Positions 18,516 to 27,854 are shown, numbered from the stretch's first letter. The stretch: DNA of 64,000 nt from Verrucomicrobiota bacterium (GCA_028293545.1 JAQGOP010000012.1:62001-126000), one strand, 5' to 3'. Notes: generated from the sequence alone by a model not told the origin. Numbers and translations are program-made.

Positions 18516-19766
18516 ATGAACTCCTCTGAATCTTCACCAACCGCCGCAGCCCGCACCGCATCGGGTCCGCGTTTTCATCGCTCCCATTACGTCCTCGGGA
18601 TTGCCGCGCTGATCGTCATCGCAGTCGTCGCCACTTACCTCACGCGTCCCGCCGCCGCAGCCGAAACCAGCGCAGCTCACGCGCCAACCGGTCCCAAGGT
18701 GACCGTCGCGGCGGTCGAGGAACGCCTCTTCGTCGACCAGCGCGAGCTCCTCGGGCGGGTTGAAGCGAAAGAGAGCGTGGAGATTCGCCCGCGCGTTTCC
18801 GGCCACATCGAGGAAGTTCGACTCCAGGCCGGCCAGCAGGTCAACGCGGGCGACATCCTCTTCGTCATCGATCCCCGCTGGTACCAAGCCCAGCTCGATC
18901 TCACTTCCGCCCAGGTCGAAAGCGCGAAAATCCGGGTCGCGATCGCCGGTCGTGAGGCCCGCCGCTCCGAAGGCCTGCTCGCGGAGCACGCGATCTCGGT
19001 CGAGGAAGCCGATGTCCGCAGCACGCGCCTCGCCGAAGCCCGCGCCGAATTGCTCGCCGCGGAAGCGCAGCTCGCGACGGCCCGGCTCGACCTGCAGCAC
19101 ACCGAGGTTCGCGCGCCGATCAGTGGGCAGGTCAGCCGCGCGACTGTGACCGCGGGGAACCTCGTGTCCGGCGCGCCCGGCGCCGCGACCCTGCTCACGA
19201 CGATTGTCTCGACCGGCGACATCTTCGTGTATGCCGACGTCGATGAAGCCACCGTGCTCAGCTTCAACCGCATCCAGCGCGAGGGTCGCCTGGTATTGGA
19301 AAATGGCCACGTCCCCGTCGACATGGCCTTGAGCGATGAGACCGGTTTCCCTCATCACGGCTACGTCGAGTCCTCCGACAACCGCCTCGATCCGCAGACC
19401 GGCACGCTCGTGGTGCGCCTGGTGTTTTCGAACGCGGATGGCCGATTGGTCCCGGGGCTTTCGGCGAAAGTTCGCCTGCCGGTCAGCGCCCCGCAAAAAG
19501 CGCTGCTCGTCAGCGAGCGCGCGATCGGCACCGACCAGAGCCAGAAATTCGTCCTCACCGTGGCGGACGATAACACCGTTGGCTATCGCGCGGTGAAGCT
19601 CGGGCCGCTCGTCGACGGCCAGCGTATCGTGCGCGACGGACTGCACGCGGGTGAACGCATCATCGTGAACGGCCTTCAGCGCGCGCGTCCCGGCATGACC
19701 GTCGTCGCGGAATATGCGCCGGCTAAACCTGTGCCCACCGGCTCGACCAAAGTCGCGCTGAAGTAA
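18516..19766 (+). CDS. RND efflux periplasmic adaptor (membrane fusion protein)
   Basis: A 416-residue AcrA/MexA-type adaptor that links the inner-membrane pump to the outer-membrane channel. An N-terminal membrane segment (YVLGIAALIVIAVVATYL) is followed by the lipoyl/barrel-sandwich motif (VEIRPRVSGHIEEVRLQAGQ), a long alpha hairpin (about residues 130-215) and beta-barrel domain. No lipobox Cys is seen, so anchoring is by the N-terminal helix. An upstream in-frame ATG at 18486 lies close to the operator; the one at 18516 (MNSSESSPT) is preferred because it leaves room for a leader. First gene of the pump operon. Confidence 0.93.
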   Translation: MNSSESSPTAAARTASGPRFHRSHYVLGIAALIVIAVVATYLTRPAAAAETSAAHAPTGPKVTVAAVEERLFVDQRELLGRVEAKESVEIRPRVSGHIEEVRLQAGQQVNAGDILFVIDPRWYQAQLDLTSAQVESAKIRVAIAGREARRSEGLLAEHAISVEEADVRSTRLAEARAELLAAEAQLATARLDLQHTEVRAPISGQVSRATVTAGNLVSGAPGAATLLTTIVSTGDIFVYADVDEATVLSFNRIQREGRLVLENGHVPVDMALSDETGFPHHGYVESSDNRLDPQTGTLVVRLVFSNADGRLVPGLSAKVRLPVSAPQKALLVSERAIGTDQSQKFVLTVADDNTVGYRAVKLGPLVDGQRIVRDGLHAGERIIVNGLQRARPGMTVVAEYAPAKPVPTGSTKVALK

Positions 19767-19843
19767 ACCACCGCCCACCTCGTCATTTCCGGCCGCGTTC
19801 GCGCGGCTCCAGCCACGGCTTTGCCCGCATTTCCACTTTCGCC

Positions 19844-22800
19844 ATGAACTTCTCCGACTTCTTTATCAAACGCCCGATCTTCGCCGGCGTTTTGTCCATC
19901 ATCACCTTCCTCGTCGGCGCGATCGTGCTGCTCAAGCTGCCGGTCAGCGAATACCCCGAGGTCATCCCGCCGACGGTGATCGTCACGGCGAAATATCCCG
20001 GCGCGAACCCGAAGACGATTGCCGAGACGGTTTCGACGCCGCTCGAGCAGGCGATCAACGGCGTGGAGAACTCGCTCTACATGTTTTCCCAGGCCACGAG
20101 CGACGGGATGATGACGCTGACGGTCACGTTCAAGCTGGGCACCGATGCCGACAAGGCGCAGGTGCAGGTCCAGAATCGCGTTTCGCAGGCGCTGCCGAAA
20201 TTGCCGGAGGAGGTTCGCCGCATCGGCGTGACTACGACGAAGAGTTCGCCCGACCTCACGATGGTCGTGCATCTCTTTTCTCCCGACGGCCGTTACGACG
20301 ACGTCTACGTGCGCAATTACGCGACGCTGCAGATCAAGGACGTGCTGACGCGGCTGCCCGGCGTCGGCTTGGTCAACACCTGGGGCTCGGGCGATTACGC
20401 GATGCGCGTCTGGCTCGATCCGAACAAGATCGCGGCGCGCAACCTCACCTCCGGCGACGTGATCGCCGCGATCCGCGAACAGAATGTGCAGGTCGCCGCC
20501 GGCGCCGTGGGACAGCAACCGACGCCCAGCGCACCCGACACCGAGCTCCTGATCAACACCAAGGGGCGGCTGGTGAACGAGGACGAATTCGGCGCGATCG
20601 TCGTGAAGATCGGCGCCAAGGGCGAACGGACCCTGCTGCGCGATGTCGCGCGGGTTGAGCTCGGCGCGTCGGAATACGCGCTGCGCTCCCTGCTCAGCAA
20701 CAAGACCGCCGTGGGCATCGGTGTTTTCCAGCTACCCGGTGCGAACGCCATCGAGCTTTCCAACCAGGTCCGCGCCACGATGAAGGAATTGAAAGCGAGC
20801 TTTCCCGAGGGCCTCGACTACGCGATCGCCTACGACCCGACGGTGTTTGTGCGCAGTTCGATCAAGGCGGTTATCTCCACGCTGCTCGAAGCCATCGTGC
20901 TCGTCGTGATCGTGGTGATCCTTTTTCTCCAAACGTGGCGGGCGTCGATCATCCCGCTCACCGCCGTGCCGGTTTCGCTGGTGGGTACGTTCGCGGTGAT
21001 GGGTGCGCTGGGCTTCTCCATCAATGCGCTCTCGCTCTTCGGGCTTGTGCTCGCGATCGGCATCGTGGTCGACGATGCGATCGTGGTCGTCGAAAACGTG
21101 GAGCGTAACATCGCGCTCGGCCACTCGCCGGTCGAGGCGACCAAGATCGCGATGAGCGAAGTCACCGGTCCCATCGTCGCGACCGCGCTCGTGCTGTCGG
21201 CGGTGTTCATCCCGACGGCCTTCATCAGCGGGCTCACCGGCCAATTCTATAAGCAGTTCGCGATCACAATCGCGATTTCGACGGTCATCTCCGCCTTCAA
21301 TTCCCTCACGCTGTCGCCCGCGCTCGCGGCGCTGCTCCTGCGCAGCCATCACGCGCCGAAGGATCGGCTGACTCGTGGGATGGATCTGGCCTTCGGGTGG
21401 ATTTTCCGGCCCTTCAACCGCTTTTTCGACTGGGCCTCGGCGAAATATTCGCACGGCGTCGCGCGCCTGATTCGGAAAAGCGCGGTGGCGCTCGTGGCCT
21501 ACGCGGGCCTGCTGGCCTTCACGGTTTTCACGTTCAAGCAGGTCCCGGCCGGCTTTGTGCCGACGCAGGACAAACAGTACCTCGTCGCGTTCGCGCAACT
21601 GCCCGATGCCGCTTCGCTCGGCCGGAGCGACGCGGTGATTCGACGCATGACCGAGATCGCGCTCAAGCATCCGGGCGTCGCCGACGTCATCGCCTTTCCC
21701 GGGTTGTCGATCAACGGCTTCACCAACAGCCCGAATTCCGGCATCGCCTTCACGACCTTGAAGCCGTTCAGCGAGCGCAAGGGGAAGAAGGGAATGTCCG
21801 GGGCCGAGATCGCCGCGAGCCTCCAAGCGCAGTTCAACGAAATCCAGGAGGCATTCGTCGCGATCTTCCCGCCGCCGCCGGTCAACGGCTTGGGCACGAC
21901 CGGGGGCTTCAAGCTCTACATCGAGGATCGAGCGGGCTTGGGCTACGACGAACTTTATCGCGCGACGCAGGAGCTGATCGCGAAGGCGAACCAGACGCCG
22001 GGCCTGGCCGGGATCTTCTCCAGCTTCACGATCAACACCCCGCAGCTGGAGGTCGAAGTCGATCGCCCGAAGGCCAAGCAGCAGGGCGTGCCGCTCGGGA
22101 ATATTTTCGAGGCGATGCAGGTCAACCTGGGTTCGCTTTACGTCAATGACTTCAATCGTTTCGGCCGCACCTACCAGGTCGTCGCCCAGGCCGACGCTCC
22201 GTTTCGCGCCACGGCCGAGGACATCCTGCGGCTGAAAACCCGGAACTCGGCCGGCGACATGGTGCCGCTGGGCTCCCTGGTCACCGTGAAGGAAACCTAT
22301 GGCCCGGACCGCGCGATGCGGTACAACGGTTACGCGGCGGCGGACTTGAGCGGCGCGCCGGCCCCGGGTTTCAGTTCCGGGGAAGCCGAGGCACTGATGG
22401 AAAAACTCGCGGCCGAGACGCTCCCGAAAGGGCTCGCGCTCGACTGGACTGAACTCACCTACCAGCGGATCGTCGCCGGCAACACCGGCCTGTTGATCTT
22501 TCCCCTCAGCCTCCTCCTCGTGCTGCTGGTGCTGGCGGCGCAGTATGAAAGTTTCCGGCTGCCGTTTGCCGTCCTGCTCATCGTGCCGATGGCGCTGCTC
22601 TCGGCCATGCTCGGGGTTTGGGTGACGGGCGGGGACAGCAATATCTTCACGCAGATCGGTTTGATCGTGCTCATCGGGCTGGCGGCGAAAAATGCCATCC
22701 TGATCGTCGAGTTCGCCGTCAAGCTCCGCGGCGAGGGCAAGGGCTTTGTCGACGCTGCGCTCGAGGCGAGCCGCCTGCGGCTGCGCCCGATCCTGATGAC

Positions 22801-23023
22801 GAGCATCGCATTCATCGCCGGTGTTTTCCCGCTCGTCGTCTCTTCCGGCGCCGGCGCCGAAATGCGCCACGCGATGGGAGTCGCCGTCTTCGCCGGGATG
22901 ATCGGGGTTACGGTGTTTGGCCTCTTCCTCACGCCGATCTTCTACGTCGTCCTCGAAAGGCTGGCGGTGAAGCGCCCGCGCCCGGCGTCGGTGCCGATCG
23001 CGGCTGAATCAGTTAACGCCTGA
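19844..23023 (+). CDS. RND efflux pump permease, HAE1 family
   Basis: A 1059-residue proton-driven inner-membrane drug exporter of the AcrB/MexB/BpeF type. It has twelve hydrophobic segments in two halves, each with a large periplasmic loop. The first half begins MNFSDFFIKRPIFAGVLSII, the family hallmark; the proton-relay acidic pair is in GIVVDDAIVVVENVERN. The second half has the matching GLAAKNAILIVEF segment with the relay Lys. Length is normal. It follows the adaptor gene after 77 bases and precedes the outer-membrane factor by 11. Expected substrates are hydrophobic antibiotics, biocides or plant phenolics; none can be read from sequence. Confidence 0.95.
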   Translation: MNFSDFFIKRPIFAGVLSIITFLVGAIVLLKLPVSEYPEVIPPTVIVTAKYPGANPKTIAETVSTPLEQAINGVENSLYMFSQATSDGMMTLTVTFKLGTDADKAQVQVQNRVSQALPKLPEEVRRIGVTTTKSSPDLTMVVHLFSPDGRYDDVYVRNYATLQIKDVLTRLPGVGLVNTWGSGDYAMRVWLDPNKIAARNLTSGDVIAAIREQNVQVAAGAVGQQPTPSAPDTELLINTKGRLVNEDEFGAIVVKIGAKGERTLLRDVARVELGASEYALRSLLSNKTAVGIGVFQLPGANAIELSNQVRATMKELKASFPEGLDYAIAYDPTVFVRSSIKAVISTLLEAIVLVVIVVILFLQTWRASIIPLTAVPVSLVGTFAVMGALGFSINALSLFGLVLAIGIVVDDAIVVVENVERNIALGHSPVEATKIAMSEVTGPIVATALVLSAVFIPTAFISGLTGQFYKQFAITIAISTVISAFNSLTLSPALAALLLRSHHAPKDRLTRGMDLAFGWIFRPFNRFFDWASAKYSHGVARLIRKSAVALVAYAGLLAFTVFTFKQVPAGFVPTQDKQYLVAFAQLPDAASLGRSDAVIRRMTEIALKHPGVADVIAFPGLSINGFTNSPNSGIAFTTLKPFSERKGKKGMSGAEIAASLQAQFNEIQEAFVAIFPPPPVNGLGTTGGFKLYIEDRAGLGYDELYRATQELIAKANQTPGLAGIFSSFTINTPQLEVEVDRPKAKQQGVPLGNIFEAMQVNLGSLYVNDFNRFGRTYQVVAQADAPFRATAEDILRLKTRNSAGDMVPLGSLVTVKETYGPDRAMRYNGYAAADLSGAPAPGFSSGEAEALMEKLAAETLPKGLALDWTELTYQRIVAGNTGLLIFPLSLLLVLLVLAAQYESFRLPFAVLLIVPMALLSAMLGVWVTGGDSNIFTQIGLIVLIGLAAKNAILIVEFAVKLRGEGKGFVDAALEASRLRLRPILMTSIAFIAGVFPLVVSSGAGAEMRHAMGVAVFAGMIGVTVFGLFLTPIFYVVLERLAVKRPRPASVPIAAESVNA

Positions 23024-23034
23024 ACTTTCCCACC

Positions 23035-24423
23035 ATGAAATTATTTTTTATTGCTGCCGCGGTTTTGAGTGCCGGCGTCGCTGCCCCCGCGGCGGTGGGG
23101 CCTGATTATCATCGGCCGACAGTCCCGGTGCCAGCAGCGTATCGTGACATGTCGGCCTCGCCCGCGGCCTGGTCGGTTAACTGGTGGAGGTCATTCCAGG
23201 ATCCTGCGCTCGATGAACTGGAATCACGGGCGCTCGCCGCCAACCAGGACCTGCGGGCGGCGCTGGCCCGGATCGACGAAGCGCGGGCGTTGGCGGGGGT
23301 GGCACGTTCGAATTACCTGCCGTCGCTCGCACTCGAGCCCTCGGTCACACGGCAGCGCGATTCGCGCACGGTCGACAACGCGCTTCCGGTGACGCCGGCC
23401 ACGACTTACCAAGTGCCGTTGAGCTTGAGCTGGGAGATCGATCTTTCCGGACGGGTGCGCCGGCTCACCGAGAGCGCGCGAGCGGATATGTCAGCGGCGG
23501 CATCGGCGTATGCCGCGACCCAGCTTTCGCTCACGGCGGAAGTTGCCGCGACGTATTTCACGCTGCGGGCCTTGCAGCAGGAATTCGGCCTCGTCACGCG
23601 CACCCGCGGCCTGCGCACGGATGCGTTGAAACTCGTCCAGTCGCGTTACAAGGAAGGCAGCGCGGGTGAACTCGATGTCGCTCGCGCCGATACTGAACTC
23701 GCGACGACCGACGCGGAGGCGTCCGCGTTGGGCGTACTACTTTCGTCGACGCAAAATGCCCTGGCCACGCTGCTCGGGGAGCCCGCGTCCAGTTTTGAGC
23801 TGCCCGCGTTGCCGGCGCTGCCCGACGTAGTGCCCGTGATTCCGGCGGGCTTGCCGAGCGAACTGCTCACGCGTCGCCCTGACATCCTGGCAGCGGAACA
23901 GAGGCTCGTGGCCGCGAACGCGCGCATTGGCTTGGCGAAGTCCGCGTTTTTCCCGGCGCTCTTCCTGACTGGGAGCTCGGGCTACGCGAGTGCGGACATC
24001 GACAACCTGTTTCATGGGTCGAGCCGGATGTGGTCGATTGGGCCCGCGGTTTACCTGCCGTTGTTCCAAGGCGGTCGGAACCGGGCCAACCTCGCGCGCA
24101 GCCAGGCAAGCTACGAGGAAACGCTCGCGACCTATCGTCGCGACGTGCTTGTGGCTTTTCGCGAAGTGCAGGATGCGCTGACCGCTTCGCGGCTGCTCGG
24201 GGACCAGGCCGCGGCGCAGGCGCGGGCCGTCGTGAGCGCGCGGCGGGGTGCGGAGCTCTCGGCAAAACGGTATTCCGCGGGTTACGTCAGCTACTTCGAA
24301 GTCGTCGACGCCGAGCGCACCGCCTTGGAGGTCGAGCGCGCCGAAGTCAGATTGGCCGGCCAGCGCTGGCTGACGCATATCGCACTGATCAAAGCCCTCG
24401 GCGGCGGCTGGTCTGGCGGTTGA
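23035..24423 (+). CDS. Outer-membrane efflux channel (NodT/OprM family)
   Basis: A 462-residue TolC-like outer-membrane factor with two repeated OEP domains and long coiled helices (for example EIDLSGRVRRLTESARADMS and LTTDA-type repeats). It completes the tripartite pump. The signal sequence MKLFFIAAAVLSAGVAAPAA runs directly into VGPDYHRPTV. In most relatives this junction reads GC-VGPDY and the Cys is lipidated; here Ala replaces it and no Cys lies nearby, so the protein is probably not a lipoprotein. Last gene of the operon, followed by an inverted repeat. Confidence 0.93.
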   Translation: MKLFFIAAAVLSAGVAAPAAVGPDYHRPTVPVPAAYRDMSASPAAWSVNWWRSFQDPALDELESRALAANQDLRAALARIDEARALAGVARSNYLPSLALEPSVTRQRDSRTVDNALPVTPATTYQVPLSLSWEIDLSGRVRRLTESARADMSAAASAYAATQLSLTAEVAATYFTLRALQQEFGLVTRTRGLRTDALKLVQSRYKEGSAGELDVARADTELATTDAEASALGVLLSSTQNALATLLGEPASSFELPALPALPDVVPVIPAGLPSELLTRRPDILAAEQRLVAANARIGLAKSAFFPALFLTGSSGYASADIDNLFHGSSRMWSIGPAVYLPLFQGGRNRANLARSQASYEETLATYRRDVLVAFREVQDALTASRLLGDQAAAQARAVVSARRGAELSAKRYSAGYVSYFEVVDAERTALEVERAEVRLAGQRWLTHIALIKALGGGWSGG

Positions 24424-24460
24424 AAATCGACGACGAGGGTTAGAGCCGCACGTGAAGCAG

Positions 24461-24528
24461 CGCAGGCGCCTGCTCCGAAACTCGAAAACGAATTCGAAAT
24501 CCGGCCCCGGAGCAGGGGCGCGCCTGCG
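24461..24528. terminator. Bidirectional inverted repeat after the efflux operon
   Basis: CGCAGGCGCCTGCTCCG at 24461-24477 is the near reverse complement of 24508-24528 (CGGAGCAGGGGCGCGCCTGC and on). It lies between the convergent ends of the outer-membrane channel gene and the 53-residue gene, a position suited to stopping transcripts from both sides. There is no clear U-tract. Confidence 0.5.
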
Positions 24529-24535
24529 GGGTCAG

Positions 24536-24697
24536 CTAGCGTTTTTTCTTCCCGCCGCCGTCCTGCTTGTTGACGGTGGCCCAGGCGCGGCTTTCTGCGG
24601 TCTTCGTGCTGACGCCTTTTTTCTCGTAGCTGTCCTCGATGTGCTTCGCTTCACGTTTCTGCTTGTCGGTGTAGCTGCTTTTATCGCCTTGAGGCAT
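24536..24697 (-). CDS. Small hydrophilic conserved protein, 53 residues
   Basis: Read on the minus strand, an ATG at 24697 opens a 53-residue frame starting MPQGDKSSYTDKQKREAKHI and ending GGGKKKR. It matches the pattern of a widespread, uncharacterised small protein (often loosely called plasmid stabilisation protein) with the landmarks YTDKQKRxAxHIExSYExxG, AExRAWATVNKxxGGG. It is very charged, with no membrane segment. It lies next to a DUF2934 gene on the same strand; both types often accompany general-stress loci. Function is unknown. Confidence 0.82.
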   Translation of the reverse strand: MPQGDKSSYTDKQKREAKHIEDSYEKKGVSTKTAESRAWATVNKQDGGGKKKR

Positions 24698-24817
24698 GGT
24701 AGTGGGTGCGCGCGCGATGCGGATCGGCGACGCGATTTGGTTTTGGGTTTCTGGTTTAACTTTCGGCCGAAAATAGTCCGCCGCCTTGCGCGGCTCAACG
24801 CGTTCCAGCGCTCCGTT

Positions 24818-25066
24818 CTACTCTTGGGCGGGATCCTCGATTTCGCGTTCCGCCTGGTACCAGTGGTCCTGCGCTCGGCCATCCTGGCGCCCTTCTTTTT
24901 CCCAGATTTCATACGCGCGGGCGGCGACGCGATCGGTGGAGCGATCCGGCCGGGCCGTGTCAGTGGGTGAGGAGGAACGCGCGGACGAGGACAAAGTCGG
25001 TGCTGGCGTGGAAATCGACGAGTTCGTCGAAGCAGAGGGATTGTTCAAGGAGCGGGAATGTTTCAT
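24818..25066 (-). CDS. DUF2934 domain protein
   Basis: An 82-residue protein. The first 40 residues are Ser/Thr-rich and low-complexity. The C-terminal half is the DUF2934 signature: RVAARAYEIWEKEGRQDGRA followed by DHWYQAEREI. This short helical domain is common in soil bacteria and is of unknown function. It reads toward the 53-residue gene, 120 bases apart, and may be co-transcribed with it. Confidence 0.75.
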   Translation of the reverse strand: MKHSRSLNNPSASTNSSISTPAPTLSSSARSSSPTDTARPDRSTDRVAARAYEIWEKEGRQDGRAQDHWYQAEREIEDPAQE

Positions 25067-25249
25067 GGCGATTCGACCTTAGCCCTGTCCCGGGCCGTTC
25101 GCCATCGGGGGGTTTACCGATTGTGGCGCGACGAGCGGATTTTGGTACCCGCGTGATGGTAGGATCGCGATCTTCCCGGCTGGATCCTCTCTTGGTGACG
25201 GACGGTTGATTAAAAGGCATTCCTGGTCCTCCTTTCGCGAAAGTTCTTC

Positions 25250-25663
25250 ATGCCACCACCGCTCACGCTCCTGATCGCCGAGGATGATTCCAATGATCGC
25301 ATCCTGCTCGAGCAGCTCCTCGGTCCGGTGCCGCAGACGAGCCTTCAATTTGTGGAAAACGGCGATGTCCTCGTGGATTATCTCGCGGGCCAAGCCAGGT
25401 TTTCCGACCGAAATCGTTTCCCGTTTCCGGATGTATTGCTCCTCGACCTCGGCCTACCGGGACGGAGCGGTTTCGAAGTCCTGGATTGGATGGCGCAAGC
25501 GGCCAGCCTTCCCCGGCTGAGCATTTATATCCTGACCGGTTCCGACGATCCCAACCACCGTCGCATTGCGGAGCAGCGCGGTGTCGCGGGGTATTTCGTC
25601 AAGCCGCTCACTTTGGGCCACGTCGCCTCGATCGTGGAGGACTGCGTCGCGAACCGGGGTTAG
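25250..25663 (+). CDS. Single-domain response regulator
   Basis: A 137-residue receiver-only protein. The acidic pocket is in LLIAEDDSNDR, the phosphoacceptor Asp in VLLLDLGLPGRSG, the switch Thr in IYILTGSDDP and the Lys in YFVKPLT. The pattern resembles phytochrome-associated or chemotaxis-like stand-alone receivers (Rcp1 type). No DNA-binding domain is present, so it probably passes phosphate on or acts by protein contact. No kinase is adjacent. Confidence 0.9.
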   Translation: MPPPLTLLIAEDDSNDRILLEQLLGPVPQTSLQFVENGDVLVDYLAGQARFSDRNRFPFPDVLLLDLGLPGRSGFEVLDWMAQAASLPRLSIYILTGSDDPNHRRIAEQRGVAGYFVKPLTLGHVASIVEDCVANRG

Positions 25664-25770
25664 AACTTCGATTCGTCGGCCACGGCCGAAGCATCGGCCG
25701 GCCGGGCCGGGCCTGGCCTCCAATCCTGGGGTGGGAACACTTCCTGGGGCGACGGTACGATGGGAAAATC

Positions 25771-26934
25771 ATGAGCATCAGCCTGAATTTCATGCCCGGC
25801 ACCCGCGGGTCGCGTTCGATCGAGGCGGGACCGGGAAAGCGCTGGCCGAAGGCGACGAGGATTGTGACCTGGATCCTTGCGATGGTGATCGTGCTCCTGT
25901 TGCTGGTGCGTTTCGTCGGCTCACCGATCGCCACTTCGATCCTCAACAAAAGGCTGGCGGCGCTTCCCGGGTACCCGGGCCACGTGGGCGCCGTGCAGCT
26001 CGCACTGTGGCGCGGTAAAGTCACGGCCACGGATTTCACGCTCACCCAATCCGGCCACGAGCAGGATGGCCCGGTGCTGAAGGTGGCGCGCGGCGCCTTC
26101 ACGCTGGCACCGCTGGCCTTGCTCCGCGGGAAAATTGCCGGGCGGATCGGCATCGGGGATGTCGACGTGCTGATGATCCAGGAACCCCCAAAGCCGTCGA
26201 AGGAAGTCGCAAAGGCCGACAAGAAGGAAAAGGAAGCGGACCACGCCCAAGGCGCCCGGGCTTGGGAAGATGTCCTGCAGAAAAACCTGCCGATCGAGAT
26301 GACGCGGCTCGAGGTGACCAACCTGAAGGTCAAGTTCGTTGACCGCGGTCGCGCGCTGAGCCCGCAGATGCTCTTGGAGAAAGTCCACATCGTGGCGCAC
26401 GACTTCAAGACCAAGCCGGCGAATTCCGGCGACCTCCCGGCAAGCCTGAAGATGGAAGGGCATTTCCCCGGCGGCGGCGATCTGACCGTCAATGCGTCGG
26501 GTGACGCGACCTCGAGCCAACCCATGTTCCGGGCGACGATGGGAGTGAAGCAACTGGCACTGCCGCCCCTCCACGATTTCCTGCAGTCGTACGCCTTGGT
26601 CGATGTGACCCGCGGGACATTTGAGCTCTATGTCGAGGTGGCCGCCCAAGGTGGTCACTATGAAGGTTACCTGAAGCCGTTTTTCCAGGAGCTCCAATTC
26701 AAGGCGGTGCCTGATCCGGAAAAGAACCTGGCGCAACGCGTCGTGGTGAAGGTGGCCAGCGGCGTCCAGAACCTGCTGAAGAACGACGAGGGCAAGGTGG
26801 CGACGAAGGCGCCGTTCAAGGGAGATTTTGCGAACAACCAGGTCGACCTGATGCGGACGGTGGAAAACCTGCTTCGCAACGCGTTCGTGACGGCGATCCG
26901 GGAGGGATTCGAAGGCCAGAAGCCCAACGGCTGA
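25771..26934 (+). CDS. AsmA/DUF748-like membrane-anchored protein
   Basis: A 387-residue protein with one N-terminal membrane helix (IVTWILAMVIVLLLLVRFVG, about residues 28-48) and a long periplasmic region rich in beta strands. The segments RLAALPGYPGHVGAVQLALW and ALLRGKIAGRIGIGDVDVLM fit DUF748/AsmA-like envelope proteins thought to handle lipid or outer-membrane traffic. A Lys-rich acidic linker (KEVAKADKKEKEADHAQG) interrupts the fold. The frame opens upstream at 25486 inside the response regulator; the ATG at 25771 is chosen because the membrane anchor follows it. Confidence 0.7.
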   Translation: MSISLNFMPGTRGSRSIEAGPGKRWPKATRIVTWILAMVIVLLLLVRFVGSPIATSILNKRLAALPGYPGHVGAVQLALWRGKVTATDFTLTQSGHEQDGPVLKVARGAFTLAPLALLRGKIAGRIGIGDVDVLMIQEPPKPSKEVAKADKKEKEADHAQGARAWEDVLQKNLPIEMTRLEVTNLKVKFVDRGRALSPQMLLEKVHIVAHDFKTKPANSGDLPASLKMEGHFPGGGDLTVNASGDATSSQPMFRATMGVKQLALPPLHDFLQSYALVDVTRGTFELYVEVAAQGGHYEGYLKPFFQELQFKAVPDPEKNLAQRVVVKVASGVQNLLKNDEGKVATKAPFKGDFANNQVDLMRTVENLLRNAFVTAIREGFEGQKPNG

Positions 26935-26951
26935 GGCATCCGGAGGCGGGC

Positions 26952-27180
26952 ACCACGAAATACACGAAACCCACGAAAAGAAGATCTCGGTACCGAATCG
27001 CCAGAATTTTTAGCCGCAAAGAAGCGCAAGTTTTCCTGGGGCTGCGAAAGAGATTAGGGAGCGCTGATAAGCGCGCGGAAATTTTTATTCGAAGCCCGGG
27101 AAACTTGCGTTTTTTTGCGGCCAATCGTCCGCCGCCTCCGTCGACCTCTCGTGGATTTCATGGTGTCCACCTCCGACGGT
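26952..27180. repeat. Dispersed hairpin element, copy 1 (core 27010-27124)
   Basis: The 415-base gap between the DUF748 gene and the ferritin-like gene holds a repeat. Its 115-bp core, 27010-27124, begins TTAGCCGCAAAGAAGCGCAA and ends TTTTTTGCGGCCAA; the two halves are near reverse complements, so it can fold into one long hairpin. A second copy of the same length lies inverted at 35156-35270. The left flank has CACGAAATACACGAAACCCACGAAAA-like text, and the right flank has CGTGGATTTCATGGTGTCC; part of the left flank also recurs beside copy 2. No gene is seen here. Confidence 0.8.
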
Positions 27181-27349
27181 TTTTAACCCGGATTTTCTGT
27201 TTCGGGGACCGGTAAAAAACTGATCTGCGGCGCGACGCTTTTTTCGGCGCGACGCGTGGGAACCTTTTTGTGGCGGCGAGTCTATGGGCGTCCATGTCGC
27301 CCATTGGCGCAAAACTCACAGTCAACCCAACCCTCAAACCTACAAAATC

Positions 27350-27853
27350 ATGTCCGCTGAAAATCTACAGGAACTCCTAGTTGAAGAGCTCAAGGATATC
27401 TACAACGCCGAAAACCAACTCGTGAAGGCCCTGCCCAAGATGGCGAAGGCCGCGCTGAACGCCAAACTCAAGGACGGTTTCCTAACCCACCTCGAGGAAA
27501 CCAAGGGCCACGTCGACCGCCTCGAACAGGTGTTCAAGTTGCTCGACGAGCCGGTGAAATCGAAAACCTGCAAGGCGATGAAGGGCCTGATCGAAGAAGG
27601 CGCGGAAGCGATCGAGGACAACGACGCCTCGCTTACCCGCGACGCCCAGTTGATCGGTGCGGCACAACGCGTCGAGCACTACGAGATCGCGGCCTACGGC
27701 ACGGTGCGCGCGATGGCGCAGTTGCTCGGCCACGGCGAGGCCGCCGGCCTGCTCAAGCAGACACTCGACGAAGAAGGCGCGACCGACAAGAAGCTCACCG
27801 CCGTGGCCGCGGAGGTGAACCGCGCCGCGATCAACGAGGACGGCAAGGAGTAG
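27350..27853 (+). CDS. Ferritin-like DUF892 (YciE-type) protein
   Basis: A 167-residue four-helix protein. The opening ELLVEELKDIYNAENQLVKA and the later VEHYEIAAYGTVRAMAQLLG are the signature of the DUF892/YciE family, with Glu and His residues placed to hold a di-metal centre. Members are induced by osmotic or oxidative stress, but their biochemistry is unsettled. The frame opens at 27284, but the ATG at 27350 (MSAENLQ) starts the conserved domain. It is immediately followed by a GC-rich palindrome. Confidence 0.9.
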   Translation: MSAENLQELLVEELKDIYNAENQLVKALPKMAKAALNAKLKDGFLTHLEETKGHVDRLEQVFKLLDEPVKSKTCKAMKGLIEEGAEAIEDNDASLTRDAQLIGAAQRVEHYEIAAYGTVRAMAQLLGHGEAAGLLKQTLDEEGATDKKLTAVAAEVNRAAINEDGKE

Positions 27854-27854
27854 C

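Noticed and set aside
20732..22870. A 712-residue minus-strand frame opposite the RND permease
   Set aside because: Shadow of the permease gene, extremely charged and without motif.
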